A stretch of DNA of 64,000 nucleotides from NCBI RefSeq assembly GCF_014154935.1, contig NZ_JACEHH010000008.1, positions 167,349 to 231,348 on the forward strand, written 5' to 3'. The stretch comes from Stieleria mannarensis (lineage in GTDB: Bacteria; Planctomycetota; Planctomycetia; Pirellulales; Pirellulaceae). The notes beneath the pieces were generated by a model. It was not told where the DNA came from and made no database searches. It worked only from the letters and a program-made list of their open reading frames with translations. The stretch's first letter is position 1. The number at the start of each line of letters is the position of its first letter. Made by a program: the position numbers and the translations under genes. Of the stretch, positions 29,008 to 37,842 are shown piece after piece.

Positions 29008-30381
29008 ATGTCCACAAAGATGACGACACCAACAATCAAACTCGTGATCGGCTGTTTGATGGGTTTCACCGCGACTAGCCTGTGTCACTTCGCCGCCGCC
29101 GACCAGTGGTCTCAGTTTCGCGGCAACCGCATGGACGGGATCGCCCCGACCGAGCATCCGCAACGTTGGTCGCAGACTGACAACGTTCGCTGGTCGATCG
29201 AGGTGTCCGGCGAGGGTTGGTCATGCCCCGTGGTCTGGGAAGATCGTGTGTTCCTGACCGCGGCCGTCCCGCTGACCGAATCCGATTCCACCGGCCCGGA
29301 AGAATACAGCGGCGGCGGGGGCAGCCGTCGCGACGACCTGACGCGGGTGACCTATCGCTGGCAGGTGATGTGTCTGGACGCCAACACCGGCGATCTGATT
29401 TGGCGCCAAACCGCTCGTGAGGGCCGTCCGAGAATGGAACGGCACAGTTCCAATACCTACGCGACCGAAACCCCGGTGACCGATGGCAAACACGTCTACG
29501 CCTACTTCGGGATGACGGGGCTGTATTGTTTTGACATGGAGGGCAACAAGGTTTGGGAAAAAGACCTCGGCAGCTACAAGATGCGTGCCGGTTGGGGCAC
29601 CTCCAGCTCGCCCGTGTTGTTTGATGGCCGACTGTTCGTGCAGGTGGACAATGAGGAACAATCGTTCCTGGTCGCGATCGATGCCACAACAGGTGAAGAA
29701 CTCTGGCGGGTGCTTCGTGAGGAACGGTCCCAGTACAGTTCACCGATCGTTTGGAGCAACAGCGAGCGTGACGAACTGATCGTCGGCGGCATGGTGTATC
29801 GTTCCTACGATCCGCAAACCGGAACGCTGCTCTGGGAATTGGACATGGACAAGGGCCGCAGTTCGGCGACCCCGCTGGCCGTCGGTGATCGGTTGTACGT
29901 CGGAACAGAATACCGCAACCGTGGTGGAGCCGATGACGGCGGCGGATTCTTGTTCGCGATCACGCCTGGGGGCAGTGGCGACATCACACCGTCGGCTGGT
30001 CAATCAACAACCGAGCACATCGCGTGGAAAATCGAGCGCTCCGGGATTCAAATGGCGTCGCCGGCATACTGCGACGGCAAACTATATCTGCTGGAACGGC
30101 GCAGCGGCGTGGTCCACTGCGTCGATGCCGACACGGGAAGCACCGTCTATCGCAGCCGTCTTCCGCGGGCGCGTGCGTTTTGGAGTTCGCCTTGGACCAG
30201 CGGCGATCGGGTGTACTGCGTCGACACCAGCGGAACGACCTATGTTCTCGACTCCGGTGACGAGTTGGACGTGATCGCAACCAACGACATCGACGAGCTG
30301 ACTTGGTCGACACCCGCGGTCGCCGATGGCGCCGTCTACTTCCGGACGGCGTCGAAGCTGTATTGCATCGCAACTCGATAG
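29008..30381 (+). CDS. Exported PQQ-like beta-propeller protein
   Basis: This eight-bladed propeller of the BamB/PQQ-like group has 457 residues from the ATG at 29008 (a further in-frame ATG stands at 29020, and the frame is open from a TTG at 28990). A signal peptide ends near residue 30 (CHFAAA-DQ). Blade ends show the tryptophan motif with Gly and Asp before it (GDLIW, GEELW, GTLLW). No quinoprotein dehydrogenase catalytic residues are evident, so a scaffold or binding role is more likely than redox catalysis. It is clearly related to residues 30-395 of the fused propeller-sulfatase at 19535-22108, including the opening pattern W-x-x-F-R-G and the ending YFRTA. Confidence 0.82.
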   Translation: MSTKMTTPTIKLVIGCLMGFTATSLCHFAAADQWSQFRGNRMDGIAPTEHPQRWSQTDNVRWSIEVSGEGWSCPVVWEDRVFLTAAVPLTESDSTGPEEYSGGGGSRRDDLTRVTYRWQVMCLDANTGDLIWRQTAREGRPRMERHSSNTYATETPVTDGKHVYAYFGMTGLYCFDMEGNKVWEKDLGSYKMRAGWGTSSSPVLFDGRLFVQVDNEEQSFLVAIDATTGEELWRVLREERSQYSSPIVWSNSERDELIVGGMVYRSYDPQTGTLLWELDMDKGRSSATPLAVGDRLYVGTEYRNRGGADDGGGFLFAITPGGSGDITPSAGQSTTEHIAWKIERSGIQMASPAYCDGKLYLLERRSGVVHCVDADTGSTVYRSRLPRARAFWSSPWTSGDRVYCVDTSGTTYVLDSGDELDVIATNDIDELTWSTPAVADGAVYFRTASKLYCIATR

Positions 30382-30483
30382 GATCAACACCGTCCGATGA
30401 CAGACCCGACTTCTAAAAAAAACTGCCGATCAATGGGTTTGAGCTGGAGGCGGCGTTCTGTTCAGGACTTCACGTGTGGTTGG

Positions 30484-30969
30484 CTAATCGAGATTCGGAC
30501 TGAGATGCCGTAGCACACGTTTGGGGCTGACGATGCCCAACACCGTGCCGTCCATCTTCAGGACCGGGACGTGACGGTGTCCGGCTACCGCGATTCCCGC
30601 CAGCGCCATCCCCACCGGGTCGGTTTCATAAACCACCGTCGGGTCGGCCGACATCACTTCGGACACCGGATGATCCACTAATTCCTGGTAATTTTCGGCG
30701 ACCTTTTCCAACACATCTCGCTCGGTAAAGATTCCCACCAGCTTTTCGTCATCGATGACCAGCAGACTGGAGACTTTTAATTCGCTCAGCTTCTTCGTCG
30801 CGTCGCGGATCGTTGTGTCGGCGGTGACTTCCGCGATCGGCGTCGATCGCATCGAATCGATCGACTCCTCGGCCAGGACGCGATGCAACTCGCTGGCGTA
30901 CTGCGTCGGCTCGTAATTGCTAAGCGGATCGTCGAAGTCGTCGGGATCGGATTGCGGTGTCCCACTCAT
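30484..30969 (-). CDS. CBS-domain pair protein
   Basis: This 161-residue cytosolic protein is made of two CBS domains after an acidic N-terminal stretch of about 35 residues. The first domain includes VSSLLVIDDEKLVGIFTERD and the second HRHVPVLKMDGTVLGIVSPK. Paired CBS domains usually bind AMP, ATP or related nucleotides and act as an energy or signal sensor. No enzymatic or transport domain is attached. It lies four bases after a second CBS gene, so the two form an operon and may form a heteromer. Confidence 0.82.
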   Translation of the reverse strand: MSGTPQSDPDDFDDPLSNYEPTQYASELHRVLAEESIDSMRSTPIAEVTADTTIRDATKKLSELKVSSLLVIDDEKLVGIFTERDVLEKVAENYQELVDHPVSEVMSADPTVVYETDPVGMALAGIAVAGHRHVPVLKMDGTVLGIVSPKRVLRHLSPNLD

Positions 30970-30973
30970 GCTC

Positions 30974-31444
30974 TCATGCTCCTTCGCGTTGTTGCATCCA
31001 AGGTGTGTTGCCGAGTCGTTGCACCAGGACCTGCTGCGGAAAACGTTCGGCCAGATATTCCGCGATCCCGCGTTGCCCGGTCACACCTTTCGATCGTCCG
31101 TCGTTGTCGGTCACGCAGACAAACCGCAGCCCGTCACGCTCCACCGCATCCCAAACCCGCGAAACGGGGTCGCCGGACTTGACCACCAAAAAACCGGGGT
31201 CGACACAATCGCCGACCACACACGCATCGAGTGACTGATCGCGGGCGAGCAAATCGACCAGCGACTGCTCGGTGAACAGTCCGATCGGCGCGTCGCCGGG
31301 GCCAATGATGATCGCGCAACCGAGCGACGTTTCACGCATCAACCTGACCGCTTCGCTGGCGGTCGTGTCCGGTCGGACGACCGCCGCGTCACGCAGCGGA
31401 AGACTGTCGATGGTGTCCTGTTCTAATTCGTTGCGGAATCCCAT
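30974..31444 (-). CDS. CBS-domain protein, partner of the downstream CBS gene
   Basis: This protein of 156 residues has two CBS-like domains: VRPDTTASEAVRLMRETS with IIIGPGDAPIGLFTEQSL, and a second unit around VDPGFLVVKSGDPVSRVWDA with RFVCVTDNDGRSKGVTGQRG. It is more diverged than the neighbour, lacking the usual acidic residue at the end of the second domain, so nucleotide binding may be altered. The four-base gap to the next CBS gene indicates co-transcription. No adjacent target enzyme is obvious; the NDH-2 gene upstream is on the same strand, but 128 bases away. Confidence 0.75.
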   Translation of the reverse strand: MGFRNELEQDTIDSLPLRDAAVVRPDTTASEAVRLMRETSLGCAIIIGPGDAPIGLFTEQSLVDLLARDQSLDACVVGDCVDPGFLVVKSGDPVSRVWDAVERDGLRFVCVTDNDGRSKGVTGQRGIAEYLAERFPQQVLVQRLGNTPWMQQREGA

Positions 31445-31572
31445 GCGCTGCTCCTGCGGTGGAAACGAATGCCCGACGTTGCATGATCAGCATACCAGAT
31501 TCGGGGAATCTTCCGAACATGAATCGAATCATGCTTCGGTGTGTGCGATAGTGTCACGATTGCAGGGGCGGA

Positions 31573-32880
31573 TCAAGCCTGCGGTTGTTGGGACGGTTTC
31601 TTGATCCGCCAATTCTTCGGCACGATCAACCGAGCCCCGCAGGCGAAGGTCAGGTAGGACCAAGCCCAGGAAAGGAAGACGAACATTCGGTTGCGAAATC
31701 CGTTCAAGTAAGCGATGTGGATCAACAACCAGGCCAGCCACGCCAACCGTCCGGTCAGTTTGAATCGACCGCTCTGTGCGACCGCGCGGCGTCGACCGAT
31801 CGTCGCCATCTGGCCCTTGTCCAGGTAGTTGAATCGAGGTCGTTCGGGGGCAGGACGATCGATCATGTAGCATTGGGCTTCGCGGCTGATCAATTCGCCG
31901 AGATAGCGTCCTTGTTGAATCGCGACCGGCGCCAATCCGGGCAATCCGTTGCCGTCTTTGTCTTTGGCCGCGGCCATGTCGCCGGCGACGAAGACGTTCC
32001 GGTGGCCTGGGACGGACAAGTCGCCTTCGACCAGGACGCGGCCGCTGCAATCGGTCGGCACCCCGAGCGAGTTGCCCAGCGGACTCGCCTCGACCCCGGC
32101 TGCCCATATCACCGTCCTGGCGTTCAAGAACTGATCTCCGATTTGCACACCGCGATCGGTCACGTCCGTCACCAGATCTCCCAAACGCACCTCCACGCCG
32201 ATGCTTTCGAGGGCCCGCTTGCTGTACTCGGACAGATCGTCGGGGAACTGCTCCAAGATCCTGTCGCCGCCTTGGATCAAGATCACACGTGCGGAACTCG
32301 AATCGATCCTCCGAAAGTCACGCTTGAGTGTGTAACGAGCCATCTCGGCAATCGCGCCGGAAAGTTCGACTCCGGTCGGTCCGCCGCCGACAACGACGAA
32401 GGTCATCCAGTGGGCTTGTTCGATCGGGTCATCGGTTCGCTCGGCCTGTTCAAAGGCGAACAACACGCGGCGGCGGATTTCGGTCGCTTGCGGCAGCGAC
32501 TTCAAACCCGGTGCGTGCTGTTCCCATTGGTCGTTGCCAAAATAGCTGTGCACCGCGCCGCAAGCGATGACCAGATAATCAAATTCGAACTTCCCCGCGT
32601 CGCTGTAGACCAGTTGCTGCTCGACGTCTACATCGGTCACCTTTGCCAGCAAGGTTCGCACATTGCGGTAGGGCGACAACATCGATCGGATCGGTGAGGC
32701 GATGTCGGACGGATCCAGCCCCGCCATCGCGACCTGGTACAGCAATGGCTGAAAGACGTGGTGGTTGCTCTTGTCGATGATCGTGACATCCACGCAATCA
32801 CAGCGGCCCAACCGCTTGGCGGCCTCGATCCCGGCGAACCCGCCCCCGACAAGGACCACTTTTTGATTGGGATGTGTCAT
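31573..32880 (-). CDS. ndh: Type II NADH:quinone dehydrogenase (NDH-2)
   Basis: This single-subunit, non-pumping FAD enzyme oxidises NADH and reduces quinone at the inner membrane surface. It has 435 residues from the ATG at 32880; the frame runs to 33078, but the extra part overlaps a dispersed repeat and is not protein-like. The first Rossmann motif is VVLVGGGFAGIEAAKRLG (FAD), and the second FVVVGGGPTGVELSGAIAEM (NADH). NVFVAGDMAAAKD marks the FAD-binding C-terminal motif, and a hydrophobic amphipathic region near residues 380-420 would hold the protein to the membrane. An NADP-linked or sulfide:quinone enzyme is less likely because the redox cysteines of those groups are absent. Confidence 0.88.
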   Translation of the reverse strand: MTHPNQKVVLVGGGFAGIEAAKRLGRCDCVDVTIIDKSNHHVFQPLLYQVAMAGLDPSDIASPIRSMLSPYRNVRTLLAKVTDVDVEQQLVYSDAGKFEFDYLVIACGAVHSYFGNDQWEQHAPGLKSLPQATEIRRRVLFAFEQAERTDDPIEQAHWMTFVVVGGGPTGVELSGAIAEMARYTLKRDFRRIDSSSARVILIQGGDRILEQFPDDLSEYSKRALESIGVEVRLGDLVTDVTDRGVQIGDQFLNARTVIWAAGVEASPLGNSLGVPTDCSGRVLVEGDLSVPGHRNVFVAGDMAAAKDKDGNGLPGLAPVAIQQGRYLGELISREAQCYMIDRPAPERPRFNYLDKGQMATIGRRRAVAQSGRFKLTGRLAWLAWLLIHIAYLNGFRNRMFVFLSWAWSYLTFACGARLIVPKNWRIKKPSQQPQA

Positions 32881-32987
32881 CTTGGCTGGCCCGTGTGGGA
32901 ATCGGCAACGGTGTCGACAATGCTCAGCGGTATTGTCGGTTCCCGTCCAGTTTCCGGTCCAGGGGACGGGCTTGAAAGGCCACTTGG

Positions 32988-33090
32988 TTTTCGGTTGGGC
33001 TGGACAGTCGCCGTCCTCCCCGAGGTCGGCGCGCCGCGAAGCTTCGCTTTTTCGCGCAACGCCGAGTTCGGAGAACACGGCGACTCTCGG
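32988..33090. repeat. Dispersed repeat with AGTCGCCGTCC / ACGGCGACT ends
   Basis: This stretch upstream of ndh closely matches 42287-42388. Shared blocks include GTCGCCGTCCTC, CGAGGTCGGC, AAGCTTCGCTTT and GCCGAGTTCGGAGAACACGG. The ends are partly inverted relative to each other, so the unit may fold. It creates a spurious N-terminal extension of the ndh frame. Confidence 0.7.
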
Positions 33091-33293
33091 GACGCATCGG
33101 TAATCGCGCGAACGGGATAAACCGCTCGAAAAGAAGGTCGTGCAGCGATCTGATCACCGCGTCTAAACCCCGGCGGCGAGACCGCCGGTGTCCTTTGCCC
33201 AAAAAGATCGAGAACTTTTTTCAGAATCCGCCAAATAAATTCGCCGCCGCGGCGTCTCTTCATTTGGGGTCGGGTGATGCATCAGGGGTTTGA

Positions 33294-33566
33294 ATGCATC
33301 GAGATGACGATTTGTTTAGCGAGAATCTTGCGATGGACGAAAAAGACAAACGAATGCTGTGCCAATGCCCCAACGGCCACCGACTGCGGGGTGACGTGGC
33401 GTTGATCGGTGCAATGATTCGTTGTCCCAAGTGCGACGCCACGTTCGTTTTTGGGTATGCCATCCGCGAGAAACTTTCCGACACCGCCGTCGTCAGGATC
33501 CTGGAGGAAGGCCCCGGCCCGACGCGCAACCGGCGAACGATCTCATCGGAGTGGAGTGTGACTTGA
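33294..33566 (+). CDS. Small zinc-ribbon protein
   Basis: This 90-residue cytosolic protein has four metal-ligand cysteines arranged as CQC-P-N-G-H ... IRCPKCDATF (about residues 23-47), a rubredoxin-like zinc ribbon, followed by a charged C-terminal tail. The ATG at 33294 is used here; an in-frame ATG at 33333 would start at MDEKDKRMLC and is also credible. Its stop overlaps the start of the cupin gene (TGATG at 33564-33568), which points to coupled translation. The function is not known, but binding nucleic acid or a partner protein is typical of such ribbons. Confidence 0.62.
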   Translation: MHRDDDLFSENLAMDEKDKRMLCQCPNGHRLRGDVALIGAMIRCPKCDATFVFGYAIREKLSDTAVVRILEEGPGPTRNRRTISSEWSVT

Positions 33567-33913
33567 TGACGGCGAACGAGACGACGCCCAAAAACCTATT
33601 CAGCGAGGTGCCGGGATCGACCACGAAGGAATGGGTCGAAGTGCTCGCGTCGTCGCCACACGTCCGGGTCGAGCGTATCGTGTCGACGGGGCAATCCAGC
33701 CCCGACGGGTTTTGGTACGACCAAGACGAACACGAATGGGTCGCCGTGATCGCCGGTGAAGCCCAACTGTCTTTTGAAGACGATCCCGAACCGTTGACGC
33801 TCCGGGCCGGCGACCATCTGTTGATCCCGGCCCATCGCAAACACCGCGTCGATTGGACGTCGGACTCCGAACCGACGGTCTGGTTGGCGGTGTTCTACAA
33901 CGCCGACGATTGA
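33566..33913 (+). CDS. Small cupin-domain protein
   Basis: This 115-residue single-domain cupin begins at the ATG at 33566, which overlaps the previous stop codon. The first cupin motif is near YDQDEHEWVAVIAGEAQLSF, with the histidine and glutamates typical of a metal site; the second is near LRAGDHLLIPAHRKHRVDWT. Such proteins may be isomerases, dioxygenases or simple binding proteins, and the motif does not choose. Coupling with the zinc-ribbon gene suggests the two act together. The frame is open from 33422 in another register of the upstream gene and that part is discarded. Confidence 0.78.
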   Translation: MTANETTPKNLFSEVPGSTTKEWVEVLASSPHVRVERIVSTGQSSPDGFWYDQDEHEWVAVIAGEAQLSFEDDPEPLTLRAGDHLLIPAHRKHRVDWTSDSEPTVWLAVFYNADD

Positions 33914-33914
33914 T

Positions 33915-34080
33915 GGCAGAACGATTCCGGGCAGAATGATGAGGCAAGCATGCCGAACGCGAATGCGATTCGCTAGGTGATGGGTCAAAAGATTTGATGG
34001 TCAAAAAATGGTGTTGCCGCGACAGAGCAGCACTTGGCTCGTCGACCGGCCAGATTTTTTGACCATCCCATTTTTTGACC
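33915..34080. repeat. Two dispersed repeats downstream of the cupin gene
   Basis: At 33915-33943 stands a copy of the GGCAGAATGAT element, in the opposite orientation to the copy at 8739-8767. At 33982-34080 is an inverted repeat built from GGTCAAAAAATGG and its complement CCATTTTTTGACC with a second, internal copy. The gap separates convergent genes (cupin and agmatine deiminase), so the A/T-rich hairpin may act as a terminator. Confidence 0.6.
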
Positions 34081-34091
34081 CTACTTCCGTG

Positions 34092-35111
34092 TCACGCCAA
34101 CTCCATCGCCGGTTGGTTGCAACTGGCGCAGTGCAGGGCGCCGAGTCCCCAGATCAGATCGTGGCAATCGACGCCGATCACTTCGACCGTCGGTGATTGT
34201 TGTCGGGCGAGTCGGCCGAGCAACTCGATCGCATCCGAATCGTGGGGTTCACTTCGGAACGTCGGCACCAGCAATCGCGCGGGGCCCAACCGCAGGAAAT
34301 TGCAGTAGCTTTCCGGGACGCGTTGGCCGTTGATGAAGCGTGCCGGCGGGATCGGCAAGCGGTGGACGGTCACTCGAGGAGACGTCGATTGGGCCCACTG
34401 GCGGAGTTGTCGTTCGTTGCATTGGAGTCCCGCGTGATTCGGATCGTCGGGATCATCGGTGACGGCGACGACGACCGTTTCGGGGTCAATGAAGCGGGCC
34501 AGTTGGTCGATGTGTCCATCGGTGTCGTCACCGATCAACCCGCCGCCGTCGACCCACACGATTTCGCGCGCCCCGGCCAGTGACTTCAACCGTGATTCGA
34601 CTTGCGGCTTGGTCCAGCCCAGGTTGCGTGTTTCGGTGACCAAGCAATCGGTCGTCGTCAGCAGGCGTCCTGTCCCGTCCCATTCCAGCGCGCCGCCTTC
34701 GAGCGTCAAACCGCCTTCGACGCGTCTCCAGCCGGCAGAACGGATGATTTGGGCCGTTGCGGCGTTGTCAGCCTCCCACGGCGGGTACTTTCCGCCCCAG
34801 CTGTTGTAGCCCCAATCGATCGCAAGACTTTCGGTGCCGTCGACGACAAAGGTCGGACCGTAATCGCGAATCCAACTGTCATTGGTCGGGATGTCGACCC
34901 AAGTGACGTCGGCCAGGTTTTCCAGTCCGGCCGACGGGCGCAGGTCTGCGGCGCCGATCACGTGCACGGGGACGGCCGGGGCGATCGATTCGATCATCCG
35001 CCGAAAACAGCCCGGGACCGGCGCAAACCGACCCGGCCAGGTGTCGCGATTGTGGGGCCATGCGATCCAAACGGCGGCTTGCCGTTCCCACTCGGCGGGA
35101 ACCCGTTTCAC
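34092..35111 (-). CDS. aguA: Agmatine deiminase (peptidylarginine-deiminase family)
   Basis: This cytosolic enzyme would convert agmatine to N-carbamoylputrescine (EC 3.5.3.12), a step of arginine-derived putrescine synthesis. It has 339 residues, normal for the family. Key motifs: SWIRDYGPTF (substrate-binding Asp/Arg), GDDTDGHIDQLARF (catalytic Asp and His) and the nucleophile Cys in GLGALHCASCNQPA close to the C-terminus. The ATG at 35111 gives the normal start (MKRVPAEWERQAAVWIAWPH). No N-carbamoylputrescine amidase is adjacent. A small Lys-rich protein is encoded 9 bases upstream on the same strand. Confidence 0.88.
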   Translation of the reverse strand: MKRVPAEWERQAAVWIAWPHNRDTWPGRFAPVPGCFRRMIESIAPAVPVHVIGAADLRPSAGLENLADVTWVDIPTNDSWIRDYGPTFVVDGTESLAIDWGYNSWGGKYPPWEADNAATAQIIRSAGWRRVEGGLTLEGGALEWDGTGRLLTTTDCLVTETRNLGWTKPQVESRLKSLAGAREIVWVDGGGLIGDDTDGHIDQLARFIDPETVVVAVTDDPDDPNHAGLQCNERQLRQWAQSTSPRVTVHRLPIPPARFINGQRVPESYCNFLRLGPARLLVPTFRSEPHDSDAIELLGRLARQQSPTVEVIGVDCHDLIWGLGALHCASCNQPAMELA

Positions 35112-35120
35112 GTCGTTGGA

Positions 35121-35402
35121 CTACTCGACTTTGATTTCTTCTTTGACCTTTTGGACAAAGTGCGGTGATTTTCCGCCCTTGCTCAATTCCTTGGCGCGTT
35201 TGTCCGCTTCGCCCTTTTTGTCGAAATCGAAGACGGCGACCCGTTTCAGGTTCTGGCTGAACACGCCCCAATAAAGACGCATCCTGACATTCTCAGCCGC
35301 CTTGGTTCGCTTGCTGGACTTCTTCTTTTTCGAGGCGAGTGCCTTTTCGGCAGCTTCCGCTTCGGCAGCTTTTTCGGCTCGGCTGACGACCTTACGGGCC
35401 AT
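35121..35402 (-). CDS. Small Lys/Ala-rich hypothetical protein
   Basis: This protein of 93 residues begins with a highly charged helical half (EAEAAEKALASKKKKSSKR). A compact second half follows (RLYWGVFSQNLKRVAVFDFD, then KKGEADKRAKELSKGGKS), whose pattern of hydrophobics and an aligned GEADKRAKEL helix resembles a small alpha/beta fold. I do not recognise a named family. Its stop is 9 bases before the agmatine deiminase start, so the two are probably co-transcribed, but nothing links their roles. Confidence 0.6.
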   Translation of the reverse strand: MARKVVSRAEKAAEAEAAEKALASKKKKSSKRTKAAENVRMRLYWGVFSQNLKRVAVFDFDKKGEADKRAKELSKGGKSPHFVQKVKEEIKVE

Positions 35403-36177
35403 GGATGGTCAGGGGCTGGAGGGGACGAATTGAGTTTCGGCGGAGCGCCGAGGTGGATTTTGGCCACGTAAGTTAGCAATAACCGCAGGAAGTCGCCACT
35501 CCCGTCCGGGGAGCTCGGTCGGTTTTCCGCCCCAGCATGACGGAAAAGGGGAGCTGGTTTCGCTCAGCACAGCCGAGCGGGGCAGATTTGTCGGTGCCCA
35601 GCCCACTGCCGATCGTCTTCCCCCCCCTCCTGGTGAGTCTGCTCGCGGCCGAGCGTCGTGCGATTTTTGGGAATTCACCCTCCCTGGAAGGGAGGGTCGA
35701 GCGTAGCGAGGGGAGGGTCGATTCGCCGCATTTGGGTGAATCCGAGCCACAGCGAACCCTCCTCGCTCCGAGCGCTCACTCGCTCCACTCATAGGGGGGC
35801 GAATCCCCAAGGCCCGCTCGACCCGAGCCCTGAACGGCGGAACGACTAGTGAACAAAACGATCCAAGGCGTCTTTTTGGGTGGGTTTTGGTAGCTCTCTT
35901 TGGTGGGGTGTCGCGAGGAAACTGATCCGCAGATTCGGCCTTGGGTCACCACCCAAACGGACTATCTGGAAAAATGATCGCTACCCGTAGACGGTTCTGT
36001 CGCGTATGCTTGCGGTTTAACAGGAGCACTCTGTCGTCACGGCGTGCCGGGTTTCTGATGATCCGGCGGTCGCGAACCGCCCTGTCTGCAGGCGTAACGT
36101 AACTCGGACCTGGGCAGGGAGCCGCGTCCAGTCGGGCGGTGACGGAGTCGGATTTCATCGATCGGAGAGTAGCAACG
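35403..36177. other. Long gap before hpf, holding a dispersed repeat
   Basis: No gene is evident in these 775 bases. Bases 35677-35800 hold a reverse-oriented copy of the ACCCTCCC/GGGAGGGT repeat, listed separately. The rest shows no clear hairpin or coding pattern. The promoter of the hpf-pts operon must lie here; the region 35990-36170 is the likely leader, and GGAGAG sits about 9 bases before the hpf ATG. Confidence 0.45.
35677..35800 (-). repeat. ACCCTCCC-type dispersed repeat, reverse copy
   Basis: This is the reverse complement of the element at 43541-43670 and 56683-56811. Shared blocks, written on the plus strand here, are ACCCTCCCTGG, GGGAGGGTCGAGCG, GCGAGGGGAGGGT and CCGAGCCACAGCGAACCCTC. 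The far end (after about 35765) is diverged. A partial copy also stands at 57328-57370. This copy is intergenic, between the Lys-rich protein gene and hpf. Confidence 0.75.
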
Positions 36178-36516
36178 ATGCAGGTAAGTGTTTCAGCTCG
36201 CCATGGCAGTCTTCAGCCGGGTGACCAGGAGTTGATTCAAGAGAAGGCCGTGAAACTGAGGCGTCTCTATGACCGAATCAATGCGATTGAAGTCACCGTT
36301 GATCTGGAAAATACCGATAAGCCTGCGGTTGAAATCCAAGTTTCCATCGAGCATGCCGGAGAATGTGTCGCCACCGCGGAAGCCACCACGGTGATCGCAG
36401 CTTTGGACATGTCGATCCCGAAAGTGGAGCAGCAGCTTCGCCGGATCAAACAGAAGAAAACGGGCCACCGGGCCACCGGACACAAACACATTGAAACCCC
36501 GGCAAACGACGAGTAA
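36178..36516 (+). CDS. hpf: Ribosome hibernation promoting factor
   Basis: This is a 112-residue short HPF/YfiA-type protein that binds the 30S decoding region and helps idle ribosomes rest. The start is the ATG at 36178, with GGAGAG upstream; the frame opens at 36139. The beta-alpha-beta-beta-beta-alpha fold is apparent, with the early QVSVSARHG strand, the DRINAIEVTVDLENTDKPAV strand pair and the basic helix VEQQLRRIKQKK at the end. It has no long C-terminal dimerisation domain, so it resembles short HPF. It is the first gene of a cluster with ptsN, ptsH and ptsI, a linkage also seen near rpoN in proteobacteria, although rpoN is not in this window. Confidence 0.85.
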   Translation: MQVSVSARHGSLQPGDQELIQEKAVKLRRLYDRINAIEVTVDLENTDKPAVEIQVSIEHAGECVATAEATTVIAALDMSIPKVEQQLRRIKQKKTGHRATGHKHIETPANDE

Positions 36517-36580
36517 ATCGGCTCTTAAACCAGTCGAGCGCCTCGTGGTTGTCGATACACTCAACGAAAATTCACACCCC

Positions 36581-37060
36581 ATGAAGTTTGCAGATTTCAT
36601 CAGTACGCAGTCGATCAAGGCCGAACTCAAGGCCCGAACAAAAGAGCAAGCGATCGAAGAGCTCGTTCAATGTTTGCTTGAGTCGGGCGAGATCGATGCG
36701 GAGCAGCGCGACGACATCATCGCCGCCATCATGAAACGTGAGGAACTCGGTTCGACCGGCATCGGTCGCGGCGTCGCGGTTCCGCACACCAAGCATCCCA
36801 GCGTGCAAAAGCTGGTCGGAACCGTCGGAGTCAGCGAGGAGGGGGTTGATTTTGATTCACTGGACGGAGAACGCGTTCAGCTGTTCTTCCTGTTGATCAG
36901 CCCCCCGGAACGCCCCGGTGATCACCTGCGGGCGTTGGAAAACATTTCGCGTCAGCTGCGCGACGAAACCTTCTGTCGATTTCTCAAGCAGAGCAAGTCA
37001 GCCGAGGACATCACCCAGTTACTTCAAGAAGCCGACGACAACCAGTTTGCCACCGGCTGA
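36581..37060 (+). CDS. ptsN: PTS IIA-type regulator (EIIA-Ntr)
   Basis: This cytosolic phosphoacceptor has 159 residues and accepts phosphate from HPr. The phosphorylated His69 lies in GVAVPHTKHP, the pattern of the fructose/Ntr class of IIA domains. No IIB or IIC membrane domain is fused or adjacent, so it is regulatory rather than a sugar importer. The ATG at 36581 is chosen; the frame opens at 36491 but that part overlaps hpf. It lies 64 bases after hpf and 81 bases before ptsH. Confidence 0.9.
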   Translation: MKFADFISTQSIKAELKARTKEQAIEELVQCLLESGEIDAEQRDDIIAAIMKREELGSTGIGRGVAVPHTKHPSVQKLVGTVGVSEEGVDFDSLDGERVQLFFLLISPPERPGDHLRALENISRQLRDETFCRFLKQSKSAEDITQLLQEADDNQFATG

Positions 37061-37141
37061 TGGTTCGATCGGGCCGCCTTTGCAGTGGCCCCGCCCGGAT
37101 CCTAAACCCCTTTCGACACCCGATACAGACCCGCTTTTTGC

Positions 37142-37489
37142 ATGTCAAAGGCGCTTTGCCGCACCGTCGTTGTTTCCAATCCGCAAGGGCTGCACGCACG
37201 CCCGGCAGATCTTCTGGTGCGGATGGCCAATCAGTTCGAGTCCGTGATCCAGATCGGGCGTGGCGGTGAAATGGTTGACTGCAAAAGCATCTTATCACTC
37301 CTGACGCTCGGTGCCGCACTCGGCACCGAGCTGACCCTGTCCGCCGAAGGCAACGACGCGGAAACCGCAATCGAATCGATCGAGCAGTTTTTTCAACGCG
37401 GATTCGACGAAGCTGACGACACCCAGTCCGCCCCCGCCAGAGCCGGGTCGGATGAAGTCAGAGAAACCGATCCGACCTCGCCTGCTTGA
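37142..37489 (+). CDS. ptsH: HPr phosphocarrier protein
   Basis: This is a 115-residue HPr with the active-site His18 in GLHARPADLL and the regulatory serine region around Ser49 (DCKSILSLLTLGA). It relays phosphate from EI (ptsI, 353 bases downstream) to EIIA (ptsN, just upstream). The last 25 residues (after about 90) are an extra Asp/Glu/Ala-rich tail not found in standard 88-residue HPr proteins. An HPr kinase could act on Ser49, but no such gene is in this window. Confidence 0.9.
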   Translation: MSKALCRTVVVSNPQGLHARPADLLVRMANQFESVIQIGRGGEMVDCKSILSLLTLGAALGTELTLSAEGNDAETAIESIEQFFQRGFDEADDTQSAPARAGSDEVRETDPTSPA

Positions 37490-37842
37490 ACCGAAACGAA
37501 CGCACCCCGGCTCTGGCGACCCACCGACCGGCTCGATTGTTGATCGATTGTTGATCGATGCCCGGCGGCGATGGCGTCGTTCCCAGACCGACACACACCC
37601 CTACATTCACGCTGGAAGATCAATGCCCACCCGCGTTGATCTTCGAACCCCCGTACACATTACACCTCGATGGATCGGATTGAATTGACCGAGCCTCGCT
37701 GCAAGGTGCGCACGATCACGACCAACCGCTTGCCGATGTCACCGCCCCAGGGCGCCGTGGATGTCGATGGTGCCGGTTTGTCGGCTCAGGATCGCGTGAC
37801 CCGCAACCGCTCGGCAGATCAGCACCGCCCCGTCGAACCACG
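37490..37842. other. Gap between ptsH and ptsI
   Basis: These 353 bases hold no credible gene. A direct repeat GATTGTTGATC occurs twice around 37537-37559, and a short palindrome with arms AGATCAA/TTGATCT spans 37617-37642. The length suggests ptsI may have its own promoter or that an RNA element lies here, but neither is demonstrated. Confidence 0.4.

Noticed and set aside
32881..33078. A longer N-terminus for the NDH-2 protein
   Set aside because: The added 66 residues are read through a dispersed repeat, and the Rossmann fold starts within ten residues of the ATG at 32880.
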